Shown: positions 20,556-29,883 of the stretch, one piece after another
Layout: each line of letters opens with the position of its first letter
How positions within the stretch are numbered: the first letter of the stretch is position 1
Source: Pseudomonadota bacterium
Lineage (GTDB): Bacteria; Pseudomonadota; Gammaproteobacteria; Steroidobacterales; Steroidobacteraceae
Direction: 5' to 3'
DNA: 56,074 nucleotides
NCBI GenBank assembly: GCA_016720075.1
Contig: JADJXW010000022.1
Location: 1-56,074, forward strand
Program-made: the position numbers and the translations under genes
The notes under the pieces: model-generated
Seen by the model: the letters and a program-made list of their open reading frames with translations, nothing else
Databases searched by the model: none
What the model was told of the DNA's origin: nothing

Positions 20556-21722
20556 ATGGTGCAGGCGCTCGAGGTATCGGTGAACGAGACGAATGCAGAA
20601 CTGGCCCAGCTCAAGAAGGCAGCCATCGAGTTTGCCAGGGGCAACTGGAGCACGGCATGGTCGAACGCGACCGCGACAGTCACTTCGACCGCCAGCTTTG
20701 GCGGCAATGTGCCGAGTTCGGCATCCTGGGAATGCCAATTCCGCAGAAATATGGCGGTCTGGGATTGGGCTTGTCGGTCATGATCGATGTCATGGAGGGG
20801 CTGGGGTTCGGCGCCAGGGACCACGGCCTGCTGTTTCTCGCTCAATGCCCACCTTTGGACGAACTCGATTCCCATTCTGGAGTACGGAACGGAGGCGCAG
20901 CGCCAGAAGTACCTGCCCGGATTGTGCGACGGCACACTCATCGGCGCCAATGGCGCGTCGGAGCCCGGAGCCGGGTCCGATATCTTCTCGATGCGAACCC
21001 GCGCCACACGGGATGGCGATGACTATGTTCTGACCGGAAACAAATTGTGGGTTACCAACGGCCCGGTGGCCGATATCTTCGTCACTTATGCCACCGTGAA
21101 CCCCTCTCTCGGAGTCACTGGCATCACCGCATTCATCGTGGAAAGGGACACGCCCGGGCTCACCATCGGCAAACACGCGGAGAAGATGGGTCTTCGCACC
21201 TCACCCATGTCCGGAGGTCAATTTCGAAAATTGTCGTGTACCGGTATCTCAGCGGCTAGGCCGCGAGGGTCGTGGCGCCACGATATTCGAATGCTCGATG
21301 GAATGGGAGCGCGGCTGCATTCTCGCGAGCGTACTCGGATCGATGCAGCGCCAGCTCGATGAGTGCATCGACCACGCGCGCACGCGCAAGCAGTTCGGCA
21401 AGGCCATTGGCAAGAATCAGTCGATTGCCAACAAGATAGTCGACATGAAGATGCGTCTGGAGACTTGCAGACCGCTTGTTCAGCGCATCGGAAGGCTCAA
21501 GGACGCAGGATTGGATGCCACAGTCGAAGCTTCGATGGCCAAGCTCCATGTATCGGAGTGCTACGTGCAGTCAAGTCTCGATGCCATCCAGGTGCATGGA
21601 GCCTATGGCTACATGCGCGAGGCGCAGATCGAGCGTGATCTGCGTGATGCGATTGCGAGCCGGATCTTTCCGGCACTTCGGAGATCCAGCGCAACATCAT
21701 CGCGCGGGGGCTTGGCCTGTGA
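20556..21722 (+). CDS. Acyl-CoA-dehydrogenase-like flavoprotein, probably acting on a carrier-bound acyl group
   Basis: The ATG at 20556 begins MVQALEVSVNETNAELAQLK. After frame changes before 21000 and near 21220, the family blocks are GILGMPIPQKYGGLGLG, ANGASEPGAGSDIFSMRTRA, NKLWVTNGPVADIFVTYAT, GITAFIVERDTPGLTIG, MEWERGCILASVLGSMQRQL, HARTRKQFGKAIGKNQSIA, and at the end the FAD-site region FSGTSEIQRNIIARGLGL. The SMEWERGC..LG.M.RQL and ADIFVTYAT segments, with the carrier protein and adenylation enzyme three genes on, recall the prolyl-carrier dehydrogenases of pyoluteorin, prodigiosin and aminocoumarin pathways more than fatty-acid enzymes (judgement from remembered family features). The stop overlaps the next start as GTGA. 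Confidence 0.82.
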
Positions 21723-24284
21723 GCGCTGCCGGAACGACCACTGCCGACCCGGCACAGGGCGGCGTCGTTGGCGGACTTGCCGCGCTTCGCCGGCACTGGC
21801 CGGAGTTCCTGCTCGTTCCCGTGGCGGCATGGCCTTCGCGCTCTTTCAGATTGAAGGCGGCGACGCCCTCACCAGGGTCATGTGGTTGTCGGCCGGCGGC
21901 TTCGTGGTCAGCGCCTTGCTACCTTTGCCAACCCGACTGCCCTTCTTTGTGCTGCTCTCGACCGCTGGAGTATTCGCCGTGTTTGGCCTGGTCGACGGCG
22001 CGTGGCTGATTGGAACTGGCCTGACGCTTGATCGGGCTCTGCCACCTCCCCATCAGGGTGAGCGCACGAGCGGCAATCATGATCGCCGTCGGCGTGGGCA
22101 TGGCGTTTCTGCGAGCCGGATACGCACCGGCGCCATGGGGCGGCGCTGTCTGGCCGATCCTCGCGTCGATGTTCATGTTTCGCGTGGTGCTGTATCTGAA
22201 GTCCCAGAGCCTGGCGGCCGACAAGGCCGCTGCAGGACAGGGCCCGTGGAGCACGCTGGCGTACTTCTTCATGTTGCCAAACGTGGCGTTTCCGCTGTTT
22301 CCCGTGGTGGATCATCAGACGTTCGTGCGCAACAGATTCGACCGCTCCGACAGCGAGATCTACCAGACGGGAGTGCAGTGGATCGTGCGAGGCGTTCTGC
22401 ACCTCGTTCTGTACCGCATCGTATATCTGGCCGTGCTCGGGGATCCTGCCGACGTGCAAACGCTTGGCGATCTCGTTCAGTACATGCTCGGCACGTTCGC
22501 GCTATATCTGCGAGTGTCTGGACAATTCCACTTGATCGTCGGCCTGCTCTATCTATTCGGCTTCCGTTTGCCGGAGACCCATAAGATGTACTACCTGTCG
22601 CACAGCTTCACTGAGCTGTGGCGGCGCATCAACATCTTCTGGACCGAGTTCATGATGAAGGTGGTCTTCTATCCCACCTATTTCAAGGTCAAGCACCTGA
22701 ACCCGCGCACGGCAATGGTGATCTCGACGGCCGCGGTATTCGTCGTGACCTGGGCCCTGCACTCCTATCAGTGGTTCTGGTTGCGCGGCGAGACGTTCCT
22801 GACGCTTCCGGACGCGCTGTTTTGGACGATTTTGGGCGCGCTCGTCGTGTTTGGAGGCCTGCGGGAACTCAGGGCGCCGAAGAAGAAGGTGCGAGCTGCG
22901 GGGTTCAGCTGGTCGCAATCCGCAAGGCAGTTCGCACCTTCCTGATCTTCTGCACGCTCTGGTCGCTGTGGAGCGCGGAGTCGCTCAATCAATGGCTCTG
23001 GATGCTTCACGGAGCCGCTAACGTGGACCTGCGCGGCATTGTGCTGCTGCGACTGGTCGTCGCCCTCATCGGATTGCTGGGAGGGCACGACTGGAATGCA
23101 AAAAGGCTCACCGGCCGGGCCTCAACCCGTCTTGCGCTGCTGCAGGAGCCGCGCGCACGCGCCATCGCAACACTGCTGGTGCTGGCGCTGCTGGCCCAGC
23201 CGGCGATCTCTTCGCTGCTGCCGCAACCTGCGGCATCAGCCATCGCGATGGTGCGGTCCCAGTCCCTGTCAGCGAAGGATGCAGCGCTCAAGCATCGTGG
23301 ATACTACGAGCAGCTTGATGCCCGCAATCAGCTCGTCGGCACGCGGCGCAACCATGGATGACTTGCAGCGAGCTGGCAGCATCTCAATGATCTCGGCGTC
23401 GTGCGCGAGACTCAGGATGAGATGTTGCGCGATCTGCATCCTTCCAGGCAGATCGTCTGGAATGGCAATCGCTTCACTACAAACAGCTTCGGCATGCGCG
23501 ATCGGGAGTACCTCTGGCGAAGCCACCGGGGGTTCTTCGCATCGCGCTTCTGGGGCCGTCCCACGTGATGGGAAATGGCGTCGCCGATGGCGAAACATTC
23601 GAGGCCGTCCTCGAGGAGAAGCTGAGGGCCGCGGGAATCCCGGCGGAGATCCTGAATTCGCAGTGGAGGGGTACTCCGTTCCGCAGGAAGTCGCGATGTA
23701 CGAGCGCAAGGCGCGCCAGTTCTCGCCCGACATCGTCGTGCTTACGGTGTTCGATCCTGACGTCACCATGACGGAGCAGTTCCTGCTGCGCGTGGCCTAT
23801 CAATCGATACCTGTGACCGATCCAGAAACCCATGCGATCCTGTCTGGCAGTGGGCTCGTGAACGTCGATCAGGGTCGTGTGCCGATTCCGTATCCGCGTT
23901 GCGCTCGCTTGCACGCAAAGTCGGCATTGACGCCAGAATGCCCCAGGGTGAGGCCGACTGGCGCGTGCGCAGCGCAGGCGTTCCAGTTACCATTCGTGCC
24001 ATTGAACGGTTCGCTGCCCTTGTTCACGCAGATGGAGCCCGTCCCCCTGGCCGCTCCCTGAATGCCGTCGTCGATGGCGGGCCAACTGAGGTGCCTCACG
24101 CTGAAGAGTTGGCGCGCGCGGCATCCACGTGCTCGACCTTTCCAAGGTCTATCCCGAAGGACCGGTACGCGCAATTGCGCGTGGCCCCTGGGATGACCAT
24201 CCGAATGCCGCGGCTCACCGGCTCATCGCTGACGAGATATTCCGGCAACTCACCCCAATGATTGCAGACCCGATCGCCAAATAG
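21719..24284 (+). CDS. MBOAT acyltransferase joined to a C-terminal SGNH domain
   Basis: A GTG at 21719 overlaps the dehydrogenase stop and starts MSAAGTTTADPAQGGVVGGL. The MBOAT part (to about 23100) has many membrane segments, SGQFHLIVGLLYLFGFRLPE, HSFTELWRRINIFWTEFM, and VVTWALHSYQWFWLRG with the likely catalytic His. One frame then stays open from about 22900 to 23359 through FLIFCTLWSLWSAESLNQWL, a further helix (IATLLVLALLAQPAISSLL), and SAKDAALKHRGYYEQLDARN. The SGNH part follows with FTTNSFGMRDREY, IALLGPSHVMGNGVADGETF, VVLTVFDPDVTMTEQF and the final DDHPNAAAHRLIADEIFRQL (Asp-x-x-His-like block). Stop TAG at 24282-24284. Roughly 850 residues if one protein. Frame changes lie near 21850, 22050, 22890, 23350, 23520, 23670 and after 23900. 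Confidence 0.75.
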
Positions 24285-24292
24285 GAACCCCA

Positions 24293-24544
24293 ATGGATAG
24301 CATCCGCGAATCGATCCGCCAGTTCATTCTCGATAACTGTCTACCCGGCGAGGATCCCGCCAATCTCACCGACGACCTCGAGTTGAAGGAGAGCGGTATC
24401 CTGGATTCGATGTCGACCCTCAAGCTCGTAAGCCACCTTGAGCAGACCCATCAGGTCGAGCTGGAGGCCAGCGACCTGGAGCCCGCGAATCTCGCCACGG
24501 TCGCGGCCATCGAACGCCTGATCAAGTCCAAGAGAAAGGGCTGA
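24293..24544 (+). CDS. Acyl/peptidyl carrier protein
   Basis: Complete 83-residue carrier protein. Ser39 in GILDSMSTLKLVSHLEQ is the expected 4'-phosphopantetheine site, and the rest forms the usual acidic four-helix pattern (ESIRQFILDNCLPGEDPAN, then ELEASDLEPANLATVAAIER). It starts eight bases after the MBOAT-SGNH stop and ends two bases before the adenylation gene start, so the three are one operon. In Dlt-type systems the carrier delivers an activated amino acid to the MBOAT; here the dehydrogenase could first modify the bound group. It does not resemble the fatty-acid AcpP (DSLDTVEL motif). Confidence 0.92.
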   Translation: MDSIRESIRQFILDNCLPGEDPANLTDDLELKESGILDSMSTLKLVSHLEQTHQVELEASDLEPANLATVAAIERLIKSKRKG

Positions 24545-24546
24545 CC

Positions 24547-25749
24547 ATGAGCCGCACTCGCTCCCTTGCGCAGCTTCTCGAACAGTCGACTGCAAGTCAC
24601 CCGGATCGGCCAGCGGTGTCGATGGCGGAGCAGGCCGGGCTCCGCTATGCGCAGTTCGACGCGCTGGCAAATCGGGTGCGAGATCGGCTGGTCAAGCTCG
24701 GTGTCAAGCGTGGCGATCGAGTGGGGCTGCGGCTTCACAAGTCCGTGGACGGCGTTGCAGCCATCTTCGGCATTCTCAAGGCCGGCGCGGCCTATGTACC
24801 AGTCGATGCCGATTCGCCGGCTCGCGGCGCGTACATTCACAACGACTGCGCTGTTCGCGCGGTCTTCACGTCGCAGTCACTTGCACCAGGTTCTCGGTCG
24901 AGTTGTCGAAGCTTGGCGCAATCCTCGCATCTTTGCGCTGGATGGCAGCGCCGGCGGTTTAGCCCGGCTGCTGGACTCGCTCGATGCCGATGATCCGCGC
25001 GCCCCAGGTGGAGACCGTTGTGACGGACCTGGGAAGACGTGGCCTATAGGTGTTTCCGCTGCCACAGTACCGCGCAATTCGGGCGGCGTGGCCCCACCCC
25101 CGCTTCTTCAATCTCTACGGCCCCACCGAGACCAACGTCTGCACCTGGTACGAGGTGCCCGCCGCCGCCGCGGCAATCGAGGGCATGAGCACGTTTCCCA
25201 TCGGTGCGCTTTGCGTGCCCAACCGGGGCATGGTTGTGGCCGAAGATGGTGCCGTAGTCAAAACAGGAGATCCTGGGGAGCTGCTCATTTCTGGCCCGAA
25301 TGTGATGCGCGGATACTGGAATCTGCCACTGCAGAACGAGCGCGCGTTCCATATCGATGCCACCGGCGCCAAGTGGTACCGCACCGGCGACATCGTTACC
25401 GAATCGGAGTCGGGCTTCCGGTACGTCAGCCGGCGCGATCGAATGGTCAAGCGTCGCGGGTATCGCGTCGAGCTCGGCGAGATCGAGACCGTGCTGAGCC
25501 GTCACAAGGACATCCGCGAGGCTGCTGTGGTAGCGATTCCTGATGCCGAGTCCGGCGTTCGCGTTTGCGCCTTTGTTGCCGCACACGAAGGCAGCACGCT
25601 CACTCGAATCGCACTGAAGACTGCATCGTCAAAGAGCCTGCCGCCCTACATGATTCCCGATCAGTTCTTCATCGCAAAAGATGGCGAGGACATCGACCGA
25701 CAAGATCGATTACCAGACTCTGAAGAACGCGGCAGAAAATCCAGCGTAG
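24547..25749 (+). CDS. Stand-alone amino acid adenylation enzyme (core block missing)
   Basis: ATP-dependent enzyme that would load an amino acid on the neighbouring carrier protein. The ATG at 24547 starts MSRTRSLAQLLEQSTASHPD. Present core motifs: LKAGAAYVPVD (A2), FFNLYGPTETNVCTWYEV (A5), GELLISGPNVMRGYW (A6), WYRTGDIV (A7), RRDRMVKRRGYRVELGEIE (A8), and in a shifted frame TSTDKIDYQTL (A10). The A3 block (TSGSTG.PKG) and A4 are absent: the reading jumps near 25045 from ETVVTD to FPLPQYRAIRAAW. The gene is about 401 codons instead of about 500. The TETNVCTW variant of A5 occurs, as I recall, in prolyl-AMP ligases; DltA-type enzymes differ here. The substrate pocket residues are in the lost block. 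Confidence 0.82.
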
Positions 25750-26617
25750 CGGCGAAGAAGGCGCTCGCGGCTTGGCGCCACCGATCCCTCAGTCAGCGGA
25801 CCTCGGAGCAGCACGGGCGCCCGCGGAAGCACCTGCGCGGCCGAGCGGTCGGATTCACCGAGGTAGAAATCGTCCCAGCGCTGCGTGCCCGAAGTTGCCA
25901 ACTGGTTGACGTAGTTGGACATGATGAGCTTGTTGGGAAGGTAGGAGGTATCTTCCCGCACCGGAACATTCGTATGTTCGGCCTTCAGGACGCCGTTTAC
26001 CCAGAGCCGCACTATTCCATTGGCTTGCCCGGGTCTGTTTGGCTTGATGTACATCTTGAGCCGATCCCATTCGCCGATGCGTACCGTGGTCTCAGTGCCG
26101 ATATTCTGGCTGAGGCTCGGAAACGCCCGATTGAAGCTCCGGTCTGCGTTCCATTTCAGGTGCTCGACGAAATACGCGCGGTTCGGAGTCCAGACATTGA
26201 TGATGAGCTGGTAGCGCCGCAGGCTGTTCTCGTCCTCCAGGTTCACGATTGCGATCTTGTGCACGCACTGACAATTCGGGAAGGTGAATCCAGGATCGAA
26301 CTTCACATCGAACTCGAGCCAGAGGCCGGTGTCGACATTCAGCGGCTGCCCGCCTACGCGCGGATGATTTCCAAAGACGAAGTCCTTGTAATTGTCGGTA
26401 GCAACGCCGGCCGTCACGACCGATTGCGCGGAGTACCTGCCCTGCGAAGCCTGGGCAGAGGTGACGGACATCGTAGCGTCGCCACCACCATCCCACTCGC
26501 TGAAGTTGCCAGTCTCAATCCAGCCTGGAATGGCAGCCTGGTGGCCGCCTCTGCGGTTGCGCCACAATAGCGTCGCAGCCAGCGCTGCGCATGATATGGC
26601 GATTCTCTGATTGGCAT
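25710..26617 (-). CDS. Secreted jelly-roll-like protein B
   Basis: The ATG at 26617, with one missing base, gives a Sec-type signal peptide, ANQRIAISCAALAATLL. From about 26567 one frame runs through IPGWIETGNFSEWDGGGD, DTGLWLEFDVKFDPGFTFP, KIAIVNLEDENSLRRYQLII, RIGEWDRLKMYIKPN, IVRLWVNGVLKAEHTN and RWDDFYLGESDR. The strand pattern and W-D-R-L-x-x-Y, V-N-G-V and D-D-F-Y-L motifs fit a concanavalin A/LamG-like or polysaccharide-lyase-like beta-sandwich, which would bind or cut polysaccharide outside the cell. No catalytic residues can be assigned. The C-terminus overlaps the convergent adenylation gene by 40 bases, so the true stop may be earlier. Confidence 0.65.
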
Positions 26618-26648
26618 GAATTGGCTCACGTGAACCTGTCGCGGCCGA

Positions 26649-27500
26649 TCATTGCGCGCGCAGAGCAGTTGAGCACTCGGGCGCGGCGCTCCCGAAAATC
26701 CGGCAGGCGGCCCGATCCGGCGGGAGTCGACGCGCAACTCATCAATCATGGTAGTTCTCGGGATCCTGCCTCGGAACCACTGCATGTAGCCACCGATGAT
26801 ATCGATCATGCTCCACACACCGCCCGGACCGGTATCGTCCATGTACCGCTCCACGTAGAGGCCGCTGAGTGCCCCATCCGTAGTATCCACGTACAGCCGG
26901 ATCATGCCTGTGCGACTATTTGCTTCGAGTTCCACGGAAATCCATTCATTCTCGCGCCCGCCCAGGCTTCGGTTGCCGATTCGCAGCCGATCGGTGCCAT
27001 CCGGGAAGTAGTCGCCACCCTGGTATCGGCACACCGTGCCATCGCACGCAGCCCATGTCTCCCATGAGCTGCCGGATTGCTGCCAGTCGCGAACAATCAC
27101 CATGGGACGTCCGCCATTTCCGCCGCGGTTCATGATGATGAGCTTTCCTCAGGCCCGTAGTCATGCCAGGTGGCGTAGTAATGAGGAAACGCACATTCAA
27201 CTGCTCCGGTCGTGTAGACAACCCGGAGAGCAGTATCTGTCCGAGTCCAGCGTAGCCCTGAGCGTGTCCTGCGGTGAATTTCGCAGCCCCTCCGGTCCAG
27301 CCGGACGTGGGCATCCACGTCTGCGTGGCGCCCTCGGTGACCCACACCAGATCATTGGCATAGGCATTCGTATCGAAATTCTCGGTGTGAGGCAGTGCGT
27401 TGAGGACGCGGGCCGCGTGCGACTCCGAGTTCGCGAACAGCCCCGCAATTGCCACGACACCGACCGTGAAACCGCGCGCGCCGCGTACTAACCGGTTCAT
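26649..27500 (-). CDS. Secreted jelly-roll-like protein A
   Basis: An ATG at 27500 starts MNRLVRGARGFTVGVVAIAG with cleavage likely after ANSESHA. Mature pieces: RVLNALPHTENFDTNAYAND, WMPTSGWTGGAAKFTAG, QLNVRFLI then, after a frame change near 27150, MNRGGNGGRPMVIVRDWQQS, ENEWISVELEANSRTGMIRL, WSMIDIIGGYMQWF and IDELRVDSRRIGPPAGF. The layout (acidic strand, EW.S.ELE, DELRV near the end) parallels protein B immediately downstream, so they look like a tandem pair of extracellular beta-sandwich proteins. The exact stop is unclear: TGA at 26649 in a shifted frame is used here. A role in EPS binding or trimming is inferred. Confidence 0.62.
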
Positions 27501-27682
27501 CGCCCGGGACGTCGGTGATGACGGAAGTGTGTGCATGCCGAGTACTCGCGTTTTCGCAGGATCTGCAGTGGATTGTATCCGAGGTATCGCGCGGCCAGCA
27601 TCTGTCTTACGACCGCGACAAATCTCCGCCGGCGGGGTCACCAAGCACTGGCAAAGACAGCCTCGCCGCGCGGATCGTAGGA

Positions 27683-28926
27683 TCACGACGCTGCGCGAAT
27701 CTGTGACCCAGTTCCGGTATTGATGGCGGCGGCATCTGCCAGAACGCCCTCCAGGGCGCGCACGCTGCTGGCGGCCGTAAAGGCCTCGTGGAGCCGCCTA
27801 CGGCCCGCTGACCCCACACGTTCCCGCAGCGCGGCATCCGCCAGAAGTTCCACCAGCACGCGGGCAAGCGCACCGTCATCGCCGGGCGGAGTGAGGTAAC
27901 CGCTGGCGCCGTTCACGATGACGTCCGTGGGCCCGCCATGCGCCGTGGCCACCACGGGCTTGCCCAGCGCCATACCTTCCAGCACGACCAGACCAAAGGG
28001 CTCCGGAGCAGTCGATGTATGCACCACAACGCTCATCTGAGCCATGAAGGCCGCGGATGCCGCTGATAGCCGGTGAACACGACCCGCGCCGCGATGCCGG
28101 CTTCGACGACGTGCCGCTGCATCAAAGCGCGATAGGGCTCATCCGCCACCGAACCCACGATCAGGCAATACGCGTCGGGAAACCGCCGCAAGACCTGCGG
28201 CATTGCGCGGACCAGCGTGTCCTGCCCCTTCCAGGCCTTCACGTTGCCCACTACCCCGACCAGCGGTGCGTCGGACGGAATTCCGAACTGCGCCCGCACC
28301 CCGCCCGTCGCCGACGCAGCTGCCACGATGCGCTCGGGATCGATGCCGTCGTGAATCAGGACCACCTTCTCGGCAGTCAGTCGCAGTCGCGCGAGGTCCT
28401 CTAGTACTGACGTGGATATGGCCACGATCGCCCTCAGATGCCGGGCGAACCAGCGTTCGCGAGCTCCGACGCCCTGCGGGTAGCCGCGCTGATGCGCAAC
28501 CACAGGAACGCGACACAACAGCGCCCCCAGCACCACTTCGTGGTCGCCACCGCAGCTATTGTTCAGGTGCAGGACATCGATGCGATTTCGGCGCAGGCAC
28601 CATGCCCAGCGCAGCGAGTCCACAACAAGCGTTCGGAAAGCATTCGCAACGGACTGCAAGGCCCTGAGCAGGGGGCGCAACACACCGGAACCGGAACCAA
28701 GTCGCACAACGCGCGAAGGCGGCATCAGCAGGATCGGGACTCCGGTCGCCCTGAACGCATCAAGCAGGCTGTTGTCCTGGGCGAAAACCACGACCGGATC
28801 AATTCGCGAACGATCCACGGCCCTGCAGATTTCGAGCAGGCAGTAGTGTGACCCGCCGACCGTTCCGTCCGTATTGTGCTCGTAGAACAGCACGCGCACC
28901 GGCTTGACAGAAGTCACATTGTCCAA
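27683..28926 (-). CDS. Glycosyltransferase family 4
   Basis: A TTG at 28926 starts MDNVTSVKPVRVLFYEHNTD; the GTVGGSHYCLLEI loop is the N-terminal nucleotide-binding turn. Then HLNNSCGGDHEVVLGALLC, VVAHQRGYPQG, VLIHDGIDPERIV, VVGNVKAWKGQDTLVRAMPQ and LIVGSVADEPYRALMQ. After one frame change near 28045 it continues VVHTSTAPEPFGLVVLEGMA with the E-x7-E donor motif. About 410 residues, normal length. Probably an EPS glycosyltransferase. Its leader holds a terminator-like hairpin on the same strand (28941-28961). Confidence 0.88.
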
Positions 28927-28940
28927 TTCACGTCAACCTG

Positions 28941-28961
28941 AAAAAAAGCGCAGGGCTGCGC
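28941..28961 (-). terminator. Terminator-like hairpin in the leader of the glycosyltransferase gene
   Basis: On the minus strand a GCGCAG/CTGCGC hairpin (28961 to 28948) is followed directly by seven T (28947 to 28941). This is the form of an intrinsic terminator, but it sits only about 15 bases upstream of the TTG start at 28926, with plus-strand genes on the other side. It could attenuate the glycosyltransferase mRNA, or stop antisense transcription from the 29 kb side. Confidence 0.5.
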
Positions 28962-29048
28962 ATTCTAGCAATCTCGCTTGGAATATACTTTGAAGCCATT
29001 TCAAGGATTTACCGCAGATTCCCATCGGCGGTCTTTAAAGTCGATTCC

Positions 29049-29883
29049 ATGGAGCACCCCGGGTTCATCGAAGGCTATCGTTCCAGGCTGTTCAGCTTCC
29101 TCCACGAACCTGAGCCTGGCCCGCCCAGGCTCGCATTCGTGCTTAGCCACCCTTTCGGCGAGGAGAAGCTGTGGAGCCACCGGACCTTTGTCAGCTTCGC
29201 GCGGGGGCTGGCAGCGCGTGGCCATGCAGCACTCCGCTTCGACTACATGGGCTCAGGAGACAGCGATGGCGACCTGCGCGACAGCAGCATGGAGACCCAC
29301 ATGGGCGACCTGCGCGCGGCCATTACTCACCTGCGCACGCGCCTTGGTACCGAGTGCAGGATTGGTGTTGCCGGACTTCGCCTTGGCGCCACGATTGCGG
29401 CGCTGCTTGCGGATCGATCCGCGGCAGAATCGCTCGTCGATGGACCATTGATCCTGTGGGATCCCGTTACCAATGGCGATGCATACATGCAGGAGTTGCT
29501 GCGTTCGCACCTGAGCACTCAGCTTGCCGTATACGGCCGGGTCGTGGAGGCGTGAATCACTCAGGGAAAGAATTGCGCGCGGCGAGAGTGTGAATCTCGA
29601 TGGCTACGAACTGGCGGCGCCATTGTTCAACTCCTGCGCAATTCGCGAACTGTTGCCCAATCCACCGCATGCATTTCCAGGGCGCACGCTGGTGATGCAG
29701 ATATCTGCACCGGGGACAGAAAGAACCCGTGCAGACCTTGCCGAGCTCGCCAGTGGCTATGCCCGGGGCACTCTCGGCAACTGCACCGAAGATGCCTTCT
29801 GGAAGGAGATCAGGCCCTTCTACGGTCGCGCCGAGAATCTTCAGCGCGAAACCCTCGCGTGGCTCGAGTCCGGCCATGACTAG
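29049..29883 (+). CDS. Alpha/beta-hydrolase-like protein (exosortase A-associated hydrolase 2 type)
   Basis: The ATG at 29049 starts MEHPGFIEGYRSRLFSFLHE. Blocks: LAFVLSHPFGEEKLWSHRTF, ALRFDYMGSGDSDGDLRDSS, IGVAGLRLGATIAALLADRS, PLILWDPVTNGDAYMQELLR, then, after a frame change near 29550, SVNLDGYELAAPLFN and LVMQISAPGTERTRADL. The layout (HPFGEE, GSGDSDGDL, LWDPV.NG) fits the XrtA-locus 'hydrolase 2' group. The nucleophile elbow reads GLRLG, so the expected Ser is Arg; the protein may lack hydrolase activity. A TATACT -10-like box lies at 28984-28989. The stop overlaps the next ATG by eight bases. Confidence 0.75.

Noticed and set aside
25750..26570. Extension of the adenylation gene frame past 25749 on the plus strand
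   Set aside because: After the A8 block the open frame loses protein-like composition; the true 3' end is in a shifted frame at the TAG at 25747-25749. The rest is antisense to secreted protein B.
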